Assembly (NCBI GenBank): GCA_964444795.1
Contig: CAYUIQ010000223.1
Location: forward strand, 1 to 14,205
DNA from: JABMRP01 sp964444795
GTDB taxonomy: Bacteria > Planctomycetota > Planctomycetia > Pirellulales > Thermoguttaceae
Direction of reading: 5' to 3'
Length of the DNA stretch: 14,205 bases
Shown piece by piece: positions 7,272-14,117 of this stretch (the stretch's first letter is position 1; every line of letters begins with the position of its first letter). Below the pieces are notes generated by a model that was not told where the DNA came from, made no database searches, and saw only the letters and a list, made by a program, of their open reading frames with translations. Made by a program: the position numbers and the translations under genes.

Positions 7272-9419
7272 ATGACATACTGCAAACCAACCCGCCGCCG
7301 ACTCGTTCTCGTGTCGGTGATCCTCGCCACGGCCGCCGGCACGGTCCGCGCGGACCAAAGAACCGAGGAAGCAATAGCCCGCGAACAAGGTCTGATCGCG
7401 ATCCTGCAAGCGGCCGATTCGCCCAAGGGCGAGAAGGCGATCACCTGCAAGAAGCTGGCCGTCTTCGGCTCGAAGGACGCCGTGCCCGCGCTCGCTCCGC
7501 TTTTGGAAGATGAAGAATTGATCTCCTGGGCGCGGATCGCGCTGGAGGCGATCCCCGGCCCCGAGGCCGATGCGGCGCTGCGTGACGCGCTGGGTAAGCT
7601 GAAAGGCCGCTCGTTGGCCGGTGTGGTCAATTCGCTGGGCGTGCGACGTGACGCCAAGGCCGTACCCGCCCTGGTCGAACTACTCAAGGATCGTGACAAC
7701 CTCGTGGCCACCTCGGCCGCCGCTTCACTGGGCAAAATAGGTGACGAAGCCGCCAGCAAAGCGCTGCGGCAGACGATGGCGACCGGCCCCGACTCGATTC
7801 GCTCCGCGGCGGCCGAAGGCTGCATCTACGCGGCCGAGCATTTGCTCGCCGGCGGCAAAAGCGCCGAAGCCGCTGCGATCTATGACGAAGTTCGCGCGGC
7901 GGACGTTCCGACGCAACGCAAGATCGAGGCCACTCGCGGCGCCATTCTCGCCCGCGGACTCGACGGCATACCGCTGTTGGTTGAGCAGTTGCGATCCGCC
8001 GACAAGAAATACTTCCAGATTGGCCTGATGACCGCCCGCGAACTGCCCGGTCAGCAAGTGGCCGACGCGATCGCCGAGGAGATGGTCAAGGCAACGCCCG
8101 AACGTGGCGCGTTGCTCCTGCTCGTGTTGGCGGCCCGCGGCGACAGCGTTGCATCGCCGGCCGTATTGCAGGCGGCGAAGGAAGGCCCCGCCCCCACGCG
8201 GATCGCCGCCATCACGGTGCTGGGTAGCAGCGGCAACGCGACGTGCGTGCCCACTTTGCTCGACATCATGGCCGGTGAAGACGCCGATGTGGCATTGGCC
8301 GCGCAAACGGCATTGGCCAACTGGCCCGGCGCGGATATCAACGGCCAGGTCAGTGAGCGACTCGCCACATCCCGGGGCAAGTCGCTGTTGCCGATCATCC
8401 GACTGATTGGCAAGCGGCAGATCGATGCAACCGACGATCTGGTCAAGCTGCTCGAGGGCGACGACGCTGCCATTCGTCAGGCCGCGTTGGCCGCGTTGGG
8501 CGAAACCATCGCCCAAAACGACTTGGCCGTGCTCATCACTCGCGTCGCCAAACCGAAGAAGGCCGAAGACGCGCCGGCCGCGGAAAAGGCCCTGAAGGCC
8601 GCCTGCATCCGTATGCCCGACGGCGAAGCCTGTGCCGACACGCTTGCCGCCGCCATGAAAGGCGCGCCGGTGGAGACACAGGTCAAGTACCTGGAGGTGC
8701 TCGGCGCGATGGACAACCCGCGCTCGCTTACCGCGTTGGCTACTGCCGCCAAGAGTGGCAAAGAGGAGTTGATGGACGCCTCGACCCGTCTGTTGGGCGG
8801 GACGATCTCGCTCGACGCCGCACCGGTGATCCTTGACTTGGCCAGTACGCTGCCCGACGGCAAGTACAAGATCCGCGCCATCCGCGGCTACATCCGGCTG
8901 GTCCGTCAGTTCAACATGGACGACCGCGACCGCGTGCGAATGTGTGCAAGCGCGCTGGATGCCGCCGACCGGAGAGACGAGCGGAAGATGGTCCTGGAAG
9001 TGATGGAGCGTTATCCGAGCATCGACATGTTGCGACTGGCCGTCGATCTGGCCAAAGATTCGGAACTCAAGGCCGAAGCCGCCGGCGTTGCCCTAGTGAT
9101 CGCCCAGAATATCAGCGGTGGATCGGTCGACGTCCAGAAGCTGTTGGCCCAGATCGGTCACGATCCCGTAAAGATCGAGATCATCAAGGCCGAATACGGC
9201 GCCGGCGGGAAGGGCAAGGACGTGACGGAGATTATCCGCAAACACGTCCGCGGGTTCCCACTGATCGTCCTGTCGTCGGGCAGCTACAACAGTGCCCTGG
9301 GCGGCGACCCGGCGCCGGGAGTCGTCAAGCAACTGCGGATCCAATACCGCATGAACGACAAGCCCGGCGAGGTCGTGTTGGGCGAAGACGCCACGATTGT
9401 GCTGCCGGTGCCGAAATAG
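7272..9419 (+). CDS. Exported HEAT-repeat protein with DUF3395-like C-terminal domain
   Basis: 715 residues. A Sec signal peptide spans residues 1-27 (basic start, LVLVSVILATAAGTVRA, cleavage before DQ). Most of the rest is alpha-helical HEAT/armadillo-type repeats, e.g. AVPALVELLKDRDNLVATSA, TRIAAITVLGSSGNATCVPT, and a block around DDLVKLLEGDDAAIRQAAL. Residues 634-715 are different: an IEIIKAEYGAGGKGKDVTEI segment, a DPAPGVVKQLRIQYR motif and a terminal IVLPVPK. This resembles, from memory, the DUF3395 domain at the C-terminus of DnaJ homologue C11. AAGGAAC at 7259-7265 serves as the ribosome-binding site. HEAT repeats usually act as protein-binding scaffolds; a periplasmic scaffold or partner for the preceding oxidoreductase is inference only. 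No catalytic motif is seen. Confidence 0.88.
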   Translation: MTYCKPTRRRLVLVSVILATAAGTVRADQRTEEAIAREQGLIAILQAADSPKGEKAITCKKLAVFGSKDAVPALAPLLEDEELISWARIALEAIPGPEADAALRDALGKLKGRSLAGVVNSLGVRRDAKAVPALVELLKDRDNLVATSAAASLGKIGDEAASKALRQTMATGPDSIRSAAAEGCIYAAEHLLAGGKSAEAAAIYDEVRAADVPTQRKIEATRGAILARGLDGIPLLVEQLRSADKKYFQIGLMTARELPGQQVADAIAEEMVKATPERGALLLLVLAARGDSVASPAVLQAAKEGPAPTRIAAITVLGSSGNATCVPTLLDIMAGEDADVALAAQTALANWPGADINGQVSERLATSRGKSLLPIIRLIGKRQIDATDDLVKLLEGDDAAIRQAALAALGETIAQNDLAVLITRVAKPKKAEDAPAAEKALKAACIRMPDGEACADTLAAAMKGAPVETQVKYLEVLGAMDNPRSLTALATAAKSGKEELMDASTRLLGGTISLDAAPVILDLASTLPDGKYKIRAIRGYIRLVRQFNMDDRDRVRMCASALDAADRRDERKMVLEVMERYPSIDMLRLAVDLAKDSELKAEAAGVALVIAQNISGGSVDVQKLLAQIGHDPVKIEIIKAEYGAGGKGKDVTEIIRKHVRGFPLIVLSSGSYNSALGGDPAPGVVKQLRIQYRMNDKPGEVVLGEDATIVLPVPK

Positions 9420-9443
9420 CAGCCACCTTGGTGGAGCAGTTAC

Positions 9444-9510
9444 CGTAGTACCCACGGTCGCCAGACCGTGGTTCAAGCCGCGTTCCACCGTCTGGCGACG
9501 GGTGGCTACG
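9444..9510. repeat. Large imperfect inverted repeat between convergent genes
   Basis: Arms 9444-9472 and 9483-9510 share CGTAG, TCGCCAGAC and GTGG blocks when one is reverse-complemented, with small mismatches and gaps. The right arm contains the stop codon (9506-9508) of the convergent YkgJ-type gene. A second, smaller palindrome, CCACC-TT-GGTGG (9423-9434), lies just after the HEAT stop codon. It may act as a bidirectional transcription barrier or belong to a dispersed palindromic repeat family distinct from the one at the window ends. No T-tract is present. Confidence 0.6.
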
Positions 9511-9817
9511 ACACTTGCTTACTCTGCAAGCTCGGAAGACCGACTTTGGCCCGCTGTTCGTTGCATGCCAGACACCCTGGCTCGAACCATCGACAAAGGA
9601 CTGGCCGTACCTTGTGGTACTTGCACTTGCCGGAACCGAGATCCAACCAGAGACACGGATTGGAATTCCGATAGCGAGCACTGCGAGCGTAGGCGTCAAC
9701 TTGTTGAAGGAGTGCGTCTGACGCCTTCGCCGCCTCATTGGCATCGAAGGGAGGAAGCGAAAAAACCAAACAACAGATTCCACAGTTATCGCACGGACTA
9801 TTTGACGATGTGTCCAT
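9506..9817 (-). CDS. YkgJ-type cysteine-cluster protein (CxxCxxCC family)
   Basis: 103 residues. The N-terminal C9-x2-C12-x2-C15-C16 cluster is the family signature, followed by C55, C65, C75, C82 and C85, with HKVRPVLCRWF (68-78) matching the conserved RP..CR.F segment. The cysteines are expected to bind a metal, zinc or iron-sulfur, and the protein is small, soluble and probably cytoplasmic. The biochemical role of the family is not established. The ATG at 9817 is the only start: an in-frame stop lies seven codons upstream, and no Shine-Dalgarno sequence precedes it. The stop codon lies inside a large inverted repeat shared with the convergent HEAT gene, while slyX diverges from its 5' end. 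Its sequence ends soon after the last cysteine, so it may be slightly short for the family but keeps the full cluster. Confidence 0.85.
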   Translation of the reverse strand: MDTSSNSPCDNCGICCLVFSLPPFDANEAAKASDALLQQVDAYARSARYRNSNPCLWLDLGSGKCKYHKVRPVLCRWFEPGCLACNEQRAKVGLPSLQSKQVS

Positions 9818-9939
9818 ATGCCAGCGGAACGAAGGTTATGCAATGATGTTTACAGGAGGTGGGCGGCGGTGGGTGTAGTGTTGCCATTCCCAATAGCTCT
9901 ATCCACCAATCATACCAGCCGATCGGACACGTGTCGATC

Positions 9940-9968
9940 TTGCCACCGGCGGCCGGAGAGCGTAATCT
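9940..9968 (+). promoter_or_regulatory. Promoter for slyX, predicting a leaderless transcript
   Basis: TTGCCA (9940-9945), 17 bases, TAATCT (9963-9968). The -10 box ends only nine bases before the slyX ATG, so transcription would start at or within a few bases of the start codon. No ribosome-binding site lies at normal distance; the nearest GGAG is about 19 bases upstream of the ATG, before the -10. Confidence 0.5.
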
Positions 9969-9977
9969 GTTGGTGTC

Positions 9978-10217
9978 ATGAGCCGATCCGAAAAAGAGAA
10001 TCGTGAAGCCCTCGACCGCCGGGTGGTCGAGTTGGAGACCCTGTTTACGTACCTGCAGCAGACGGTCCAGGATCTGGATGGCGTGGTGCTGCGTCAACAG
10101 GAGCGATTGGAAGCGGCCGAGGCGACGTTGGGACGATTGGCCGACTCCATTCGGTCGGCCCAGGAATCGAGCGAGACGGATCGCCCGGCCGAGGAGGAAC
10201 GCCCACCCCACTATTGA
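9978..10217 (+). CDS. slyX: SlyX family protein
   Basis: 79 residues. The protein is one predicted coiled coil (residues ~10-62, heptads of Leu/Val with many Gln, Glu and Arg) followed by an acidic tail ending PPHY, the terminal signature of Escherichia coli SlyX, which ends the same way at a similar length (about 72 residues). SlyX is a small conserved protein of unknown function, despite its name being linked historically to lysis by phage phiX174 (where SlyD is the relevant protein). A promoter lies immediately before the ATG and no Shine-Dalgarno sequence is seen, so initiation may be leaderless. The LuxR-type gene follows 70 bases downstream and could be read through from this promoter. 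Family identification is confident from the coiled coil plus PPHY end. Confidence 0.88.
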   Translation: MSRSEKENREALDRRVVELETLFTYLQQTVQDLDGVVLRQQERLEAAEATLGRLADSIRSAQESSETDRPAEEERPPHY

Positions 10218-10244
10218 CGGTTACTTCGGGCAAAACGAGACAGG

Positions 10245-10264
10245 GGTGACACGCAGTTGTCACC
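10245..10264. promoter_or_regulatory. Perfect 20-bp dyad upstream of the LuxR-type gene
   Basis: GGTGACACGCAGTTGTCACC: two 7-base arms (10245-10251, 10258-10264) with a 6-base spacer. It ends nine bases before a TAGACT hexamer (10274-10279) that could be the -10 box of the LuxR-type gene, so the dyad covers the expected -35 position. It may be an operator, for instance for autoregulation, or alternatively a short slyX 3' hairpin; no T-tract follows. Confidence 0.4.
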
Positions 10265-10287
10265 GGGGTCGGGTAGACTTTCGGCAC

Positions 10288-10974
10288 ATGAATACGCCTA
10301 CATCTCGCGCCGATCCGCGCGCCAACCATCGTTTGTTGATCGTCGATCGCCACGCGCTTCTGTGCCAGTCGCTCCAGGGGCTCTTCCTGCGAATGTCGAT
10401 TGTCGAAGCTGTGGCCGTGGCCACAACCGCGGAGAAGGGACGTCACACCGCAGCCTCATTCGTGCCCCATGTAGTCTTGCTGGGGGCATGGGTTGACCCG
10501 TGCAGGGGGTTCGATTTCGAGCCGCTGGCCAAAGCTTGCCGGCCGGAAACGGGGATCATTTTCCTCGACGACACACTGCGCCGCTGGCACGTGCGCGAGG
10601 CGCTCCGCTACGATCTGGGAGGCTACTGGACGAAGCAGGACGACCTGGAGGCTCTGGTCGACGGCGTGCGGCGGGTCGCGGCCGGTCAAACCTCGTTTTG
10701 CCCCGCGGTCCAACGACAACTGATTCAAACGAAAGAAGGCTGGGTCTTGCCGCCCGAAGGCGACACGGCACTGGACCAATTAACGGACCGGCAAAGGGAA
10801 ACGCTGGTCGGGTTGGCCGAGGGGCATAGCGTGCGGGAATGCGCCCGACGGATGGGTATCAGCGAGAGCACGGTCGACAACCACAAATCGCTGATGATGA
10901 AGAAGCTGGGAATTCACAAGGTATCCCAACTTGTGCGATTGGCCTATCAGGAAGGGTTGCTGCGTGTTCCTTAG
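10288..10974 (+). CDS. LuxR/NarL-type regulator with degenerate receiver domain
   Basis: 228 residues. Residues 14-135 have the layout of a response-regulator receiver (RLLIVDRHALL, VVLLG, GIIFLDD, GYWTK, then VRRVAAGQTSF). Residues 164-224 are a GerE-type helix-turn-helix: LTDRQRETLVGLAEGHSVRE, ISESTVDNHK, LGIHKVSQLVR. The receiver keeps Asp20 and Lys116, but the phospho-acceptor position at the end of strand 3 is Gly66 (VVLLG where VVLLD is usual), and the Thr/Ser switch residue is not recognisable in IIFLDD. It therefore probably works without normal phosphorylation. The ATG at 10288 is used because the receiver homology begins soon after it; upstream codons in this frame overlap slyX in a different frame. 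A TAGACT hexamer lies eight bases before the ATG and no Shine-Dalgarno is visible. Its stop overlaps that of the convergent regulator. Confidence 0.9.
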   Translation: MNTPTSRADPRANHRLLIVDRHALLCQSLQGLFLRMSIVEAVAVATTAEKGRHTAASFVPHVVLLGAWVDPCRGFDFEPLAKACRPETGIIFLDDTLRRWHVREALRYDLGGYWTKQDDLEALVDGVRRVAAGQTSFCPAVQRQLIQTKEGWVLPPEGDTALDQLTDRQRETLVGLAEGHSVRECARRMGISESTVDNHKSLMMKKLGIHKVSQLVRLAYQEGLLRVP

Positions 10975-11414
10975 GGGGACGGTTCGGTTCCCACAGCCGT
11001 GGAACTGTTCACGTGGCTTTGGACGAGGTGGGGCATCCATAGGGCCTTGTCGACCAATTCCAGCAGCACCTGCGTATCGAACGGTTTGCGAAGATAGTAG
11101 GTCGCCCCGACGGCGTGACTGCGGCGGATGATGTCGGGGATCTGGGCACCGGAAAGGAACATCACGGGCACATCGTGCAACGCCGGATCCTCCTTGATTC
11201 GTTCGCACATCTCCAGGCCGCTGTGACCGTTGAGATTGATGTCCGAGAGGATCAGATCCGGGGGCGTGGTCCGGGCCGTTTCGATGGCCTCCTCGGCGGT
11301 CGTGCAGCATCGGCAATTGAAGCTGGCCGATAACGCCGCGGACACTTCGTCCAGCACCTTCATCTCGTCGTCCACGATCAGAACCAACGGCTTCTCTTGC
11401 TGGAAATCGTTCAT
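10971..11414 (-). CDS. Stand-alone receiver-domain response regulator (CheY-like)
   Basis: 147 residues, a receiver domain with a short tail and no output domain. All active-site residues are visible: Asp15-Asp16 (LIVDDE), phospho-acceptor Asp58 (LILSDINL), Ser89 (VMFLSGA) and Lys110-Pro111 (YYLRKPF). It would be phosphorylated by a histidine kinase not encoded here and signal by protein-protein contact; what it contacts is unknown. The tail after residue ~126 is polar and unremarkable. The ATG at 11414 was chosen because the domain starts at residue 10; upstream in-frame codons to 11612 read as low-quality, non-homologous sequence. A GAGG four bases before the ATG is a weak ribosome-binding site. 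Its TAA (10971-10973) overlaps the TAG (10972-10974) of the convergent LuxR-type gene. Confidence 0.92.
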   Translation of the reverse strand: MNDFQQEKPLVLIVDDEMKVLDEVSAALSASFNCRCCTTAEEAIETARTTPPDLILSDINLNGHSGLEMCERIKEDPALHDVPVMFLSGAQIPDIIRRSHAVGATYYLRKPFDTQVLLELVDKALWMPHLVQSHVNSSTAVGTEPSP

Positions 11415-11549
11415 GGGGCCTCGCGACGTCTGGGGTTGATGAAACTCGGCGACCTCTCGCTGTGGTTTGTTTCGACCCCCGCGGCGGAAGTCATTGAGCC
11501 AGGTTCCCCCGGATCGCCCAGTCGATCCAATCGCCACGGCCGTGACAAT

Positions 11550-11578
11550 CGGGCCGGCGACCGGCTGGCCCGGTTTTT
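11550..11578 (+). terminator. Terminator-like hairpin with T-run upstream of the symporter promoter
   Basis: CGGGCC (11550-11555) pairs with GGCCCG (11567-11572), followed by GTTTTT. On the plus strand this has the shape of an intrinsic terminator, yet no plus-strand gene ends nearby. It would stop transcripts running on from the LuxR-type gene across the antisense strand of the response regulator, before the symporter promoter at 11591. The 11-base loop and short stem make it a weak call. The rest of the 11415-11668 spacer holds the symporter promoter and a CACGGCCGTG palindrome (11535-11544), nothing else that I can see. Confidence 0.35.
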
Positions 11579-11590
11579 CCGCCCCTTTGC

Positions 11591-11619
11591 TTGAATACAG
11601 CCCCCGCTCCAATTAGGAT
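11591..11619 (+). promoter_or_regulatory. Promoter for the sodium:solute symporter gene
   Basis: TTGAAT (11591-11596), 17 bases, TAGGAT (11614-11619). The -10 box ends 49 bases before the ATG at 11669. Its position rules against translation from the in-frame TTG at 11591, which lies in the -35 box itself. Confidence 0.55.
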
Positions 11620-11668
11620 CGTGCATGGTAATCTCGTCCATCCCAGGTTTTACAGGCACGATCCCCCG

Positions 11669-14050
11669 ATGACCAATCTCGACTACGCCGTGTTGATCGC
11701 TTACTTCGCCCTGATGGCCGGCATTGGCCTGTGGTCGATGTTGAAGATTAAGAAACAGGAGGATTTCTTTCTCGGGGGGCGGGGATTCGGCAAGATCCTG
11801 CAGAGCTTTGCCGCCTTCGGCGCCGGGACCGGCTCCTACGATCCGGTGGCCGTGGGCCGGACCACCTTTACCGGTGGGCTGGCCGGCATCTGGAGCGTCA
11901 TGCTCTGGTTGTTCGTCACCCCCTTCTATTGGATCACCGGCGTCTGGTACCGGCGGATGCGCTACCTGACCCTGGGCGATTGGTTTGTCGAGCGCTATCA
12001 GAGCAAGGCCATGGGGTTGGCGTACGCCGCGTTCGGCCTTGTCTTCTACATGGTTTACCTGTCGATCGGGTTCTCAGCCATCGGCAAGGTGTACGTTCCC
12101 CTGCTGGGCATGAGCGAGGTGAACGTTTTTTGGCAGGACGGGGCGCTAGAAATAAAATTCGTCGTGGTGCCGATTATCGCGGTGGTCGTGTTGGTCTACG
12201 GCATTCTGGGTGGACTGCGAGCAGCCTACTGGACCGACTTGATTCAGGGCGTGTTGATCATCGTCCTCTCGGTCCTGTTGATTCCCGCCGGGCTGGACCT
12301 GCTGGTCGAGAAAGCGGCCGATCCCCAACTGACCTCCACGCTGGACGGTTTCCAGGTGATGCACCAGCAGGTGCCGGCCGACTACTTCAACATCGTCAGC
12401 AGCGGCGGGCAGTTTCCCTGGCATTACATCGCCGCCATCACGCTGTTGAATCTGGTGGGCGTGGTCGTCATGCCCCACTTCATCGCCACCGGCGGTGGCT
12501 CGGCGAAGAGCGAGATGTCCGCCCGGGTGGGGTTGGTGACGGGCAATTTCATGAAACGCTTCTGCACGATCGGCTGGGCGCTGACCGCCCTGATTGTGCT
12601 GGCCCTGATGGCCGACAACGTGAAAATCGGCGAGGATCCCGACTTGGTGTGGGGGGTCGCTACCCGGGAAATCCTCGGCCCGTTCCAGCTCGGGCTGGTT
12701 GGCCTAATGTTGGCCTGCCTGCTGGCCGCGCTGATGTCGTCGGCCGATTGCTACATGTTGATCGTCTCGGCCCTGATCGTACGCAACGGCTACTCCGCCT
12801 ACGTCAATCCCGAGGCAGGCGAGAAGGCCTGCCTCCGGCTGGGTAGGTTGGTCGGCGCCGTGGTGATCATCTGCGGAGCCGTCTGTTCGCTCTATTTTTA
12901 CGACGTTTTCAAGCAGTTGAAGATCGCCTGGGAGTTGCCCATCCTTTTCGCCGCGCCTTTTCTGGTGGGCATGTTTTGGCGCCGGGCCACGAAGTGGGCA
13001 GCCTGGGCGACGGTCTTATTCACCCTGCTGTTGTTCTTTGTCGTTCCCGCCGTGTTGCCCCGATTGGCACCCGATCTGGCCGACAACCCCCGCTACACGC
13101 CAGCCAACGACATGATCTCGACCGTCACGTCCCGCGAACTGGCCCCCGCCGATGTCGATCGCCGGGAAGCGGCAATCGAAATCTGGCGGAAGCAGGTGGC
13201 CGACGAGAATCTCGACCTCCGCAAGGCGAAAATCGGTCACTGGCATCCGGTGGTCGGCCGGTGGCTCAAGGAACAGAAAGTCGCGTTGCCCCTCTTGGGC
13301 GACGAGCGGCAGAAGAAGGACTGGCTGGCGAAGTGCATGCCCCTGCCCGCGGAACTCGAACTGGGCAAGCAAATCCCGAAACGGTCGTTCACCGGCGGCA
13401 AGTCCGTCTATTGGCGAGGCCAGCTCATGCCTCTGGACGAAGATGAAAACGTCCTGCTGTTCGACAAGTCCGGAAAGGTCATTGCGTTGGCCGTTCGCGG
13501 TGAGGGCGGCCAAATCCGCGGCATTCAACCGGTCGAGGAAGACCGCGAGCAAATCGTACTCGAGGAAGAGATCGAAAGGTGCGAAGACGATGGCAAGCAA
13601 GTGATTCGCCAGCAATTCCGCGCCGACTGCCGACTCCGCGGTTCGGGACTCTTCCGCGTCGATTTCGTGATCTACGACTGCCTGGGAATCGACCTGACCC
13701 AAGCATCCAACGCGACGTTGGAGACGCTTCGGCTGCCCACGCGGATCGTGCTGCCGTTTATCGTGATGATCCTCTTGAGCCTGATCACGCCGCGTCAGGA
13801 GAAGGCCGCGCTGGACCGTTACTACGTGAAGATGAAGACGCCGGTGGATCCCGACCCCGAGGCCGACCGCCGGGAATTGGAACTCTCGCTGGAGAATCCC
13901 TCGCGCTTCGACAGCCGCCGGCTGCTGAAGTTTGGCGGCCTGGAGATGCAGCGTCCCACGGCCATCGATCTGCTGGGGTTCGTCGTCAGCTTCGTCATTT
14001 GCTTTGCCCTGATCGGGCTCACCGTCTGGCTGGCCAACTTTGGCGGGTGA
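11669..14050 (+). CDS. Sodium:solute symporter (SSS family) with large soluble insert
   Basis: 793 residues; ordinary SSS transporters are about 450-600. The N-terminal 465 residues look like a complete SSS core: a first helix (5-25), EDFFLGGRGFGKILQSFAAFGAG (31-53) as the usual first-core-helix region, several further helices (e.g. 164-184, 189-210, 252-272, 297-315, 340-371, 393-413, 421-437, 443-465). ALMSSADCYML (354-364) matches the TM8 segment whose paired Ser/Thr bind Na+ in vSGLT and PutP. Residues 466-690 are a polar, charged stretch with no membrane segment, followed by a helix (692-706), a charged linker and a last helix (766-789). Solute is unknown. It would import a substrate with sodium across the inner membrane. 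Start chosen from the family's N-terminus and the promoter position. A strong Shine-Dalgarno is lacking (ACAGG at about 11 bases). Confidence 0.9.
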   Translation: MTNLDYAVLIAYFALMAGIGLWSMLKIKKQEDFFLGGRGFGKILQSFAAFGAGTGSYDPVAVGRTTFTGGLAGIWSVMLWLFVTPFYWITGVWYRRMRYLTLGDWFVERYQSKAMGLAYAAFGLVFYMVYLSIGFSAIGKVYVPLLGMSEVNVFWQDGALEIKFVVVPIIAVVVLVYGILGGLRAAYWTDLIQGVLIIVLSVLLIPAGLDLLVEKAADPQLTSTLDGFQVMHQQVPADYFNIVSSGGQFPWHYIAAITLLNLVGVVVMPHFIATGGGSAKSEMSARVGLVTGNFMKRFCTIGWALTALIVLALMADNVKIGEDPDLVWGVATREILGPFQLGLVGLMLACLLAALMSSADCYMLIVSALIVRNGYSAYVNPEAGEKACLRLGRLVGAVVIICGAVCSLYFYDVFKQLKIAWELPILFAAPFLVGMFWRRATKWAAWATVLFTLLLFFVVPAVLPRLAPDLADNPRYTPANDMISTVTSRELAPADVDRREAAIEIWRKQVADENLDLRKAKIGHWHPVVGRWLKEQKVALPLLGDERQKKDWLAKCMPLPAELELGKQIPKRSFTGGKSVYWRGQLMPLDEDENVLLFDKSGKVIALAVRGEGGQIRGIQPVEEDREQIVLEEEIERCEDDGKQVIRQQFRADCRLRGSGLFRVDFVIYDCLGIDLTQASNATLETLRLPTRIVLPFIVMILLSLITPRQEKAALDRYYVKMKTPVDPDPEADRRELELSLENPSRFDSRRLLKFGGLEMQRPTAIDLLGFVVSFVICFALIGLTVWLANFGG

Positions 14051-14117
14051 TCTGTGGTGTGTTCCCTACGCGGTTTACGCGGCGTTTTGGGGAAGATGGC
14101 CGTAATTCCGGGTTAGC

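Noticed and set aside
6098..7825. 575-codon minus-strand frame across the oxidoreductase and HEAT genes
   Set aside because: It is antisense to two clearly homologous genes and shows no recognisable domain; long antisense frames are expected at this GC content.
10257..10279. TTGTCA (10257-10262) as the -35 of the LuxR-type promoter
   Set aside because: Only 11 bases separate it from TAGACT; the hexamer is better explained as part of the 20-bp dyad.
10003..10287. Upstream extension of the LuxR-type frame through slyX
   Set aside because: The added residues are the out-of-frame reading of slyX; receiver homology begins only after the ATG at 10288.
11415..11612. Upstream extension of the receiver-domain gene
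   Set aside because: It lacks homology, contains the terminator-like hairpin and reaches into the symporter promoter region; the domain starts right after the ATG at 11414.
11591..11668. TTG start at 11591 for the symporter
   Set aside because: It coincides with the -35 box of a good promoter, and the added residues do not look like a family N-terminus.
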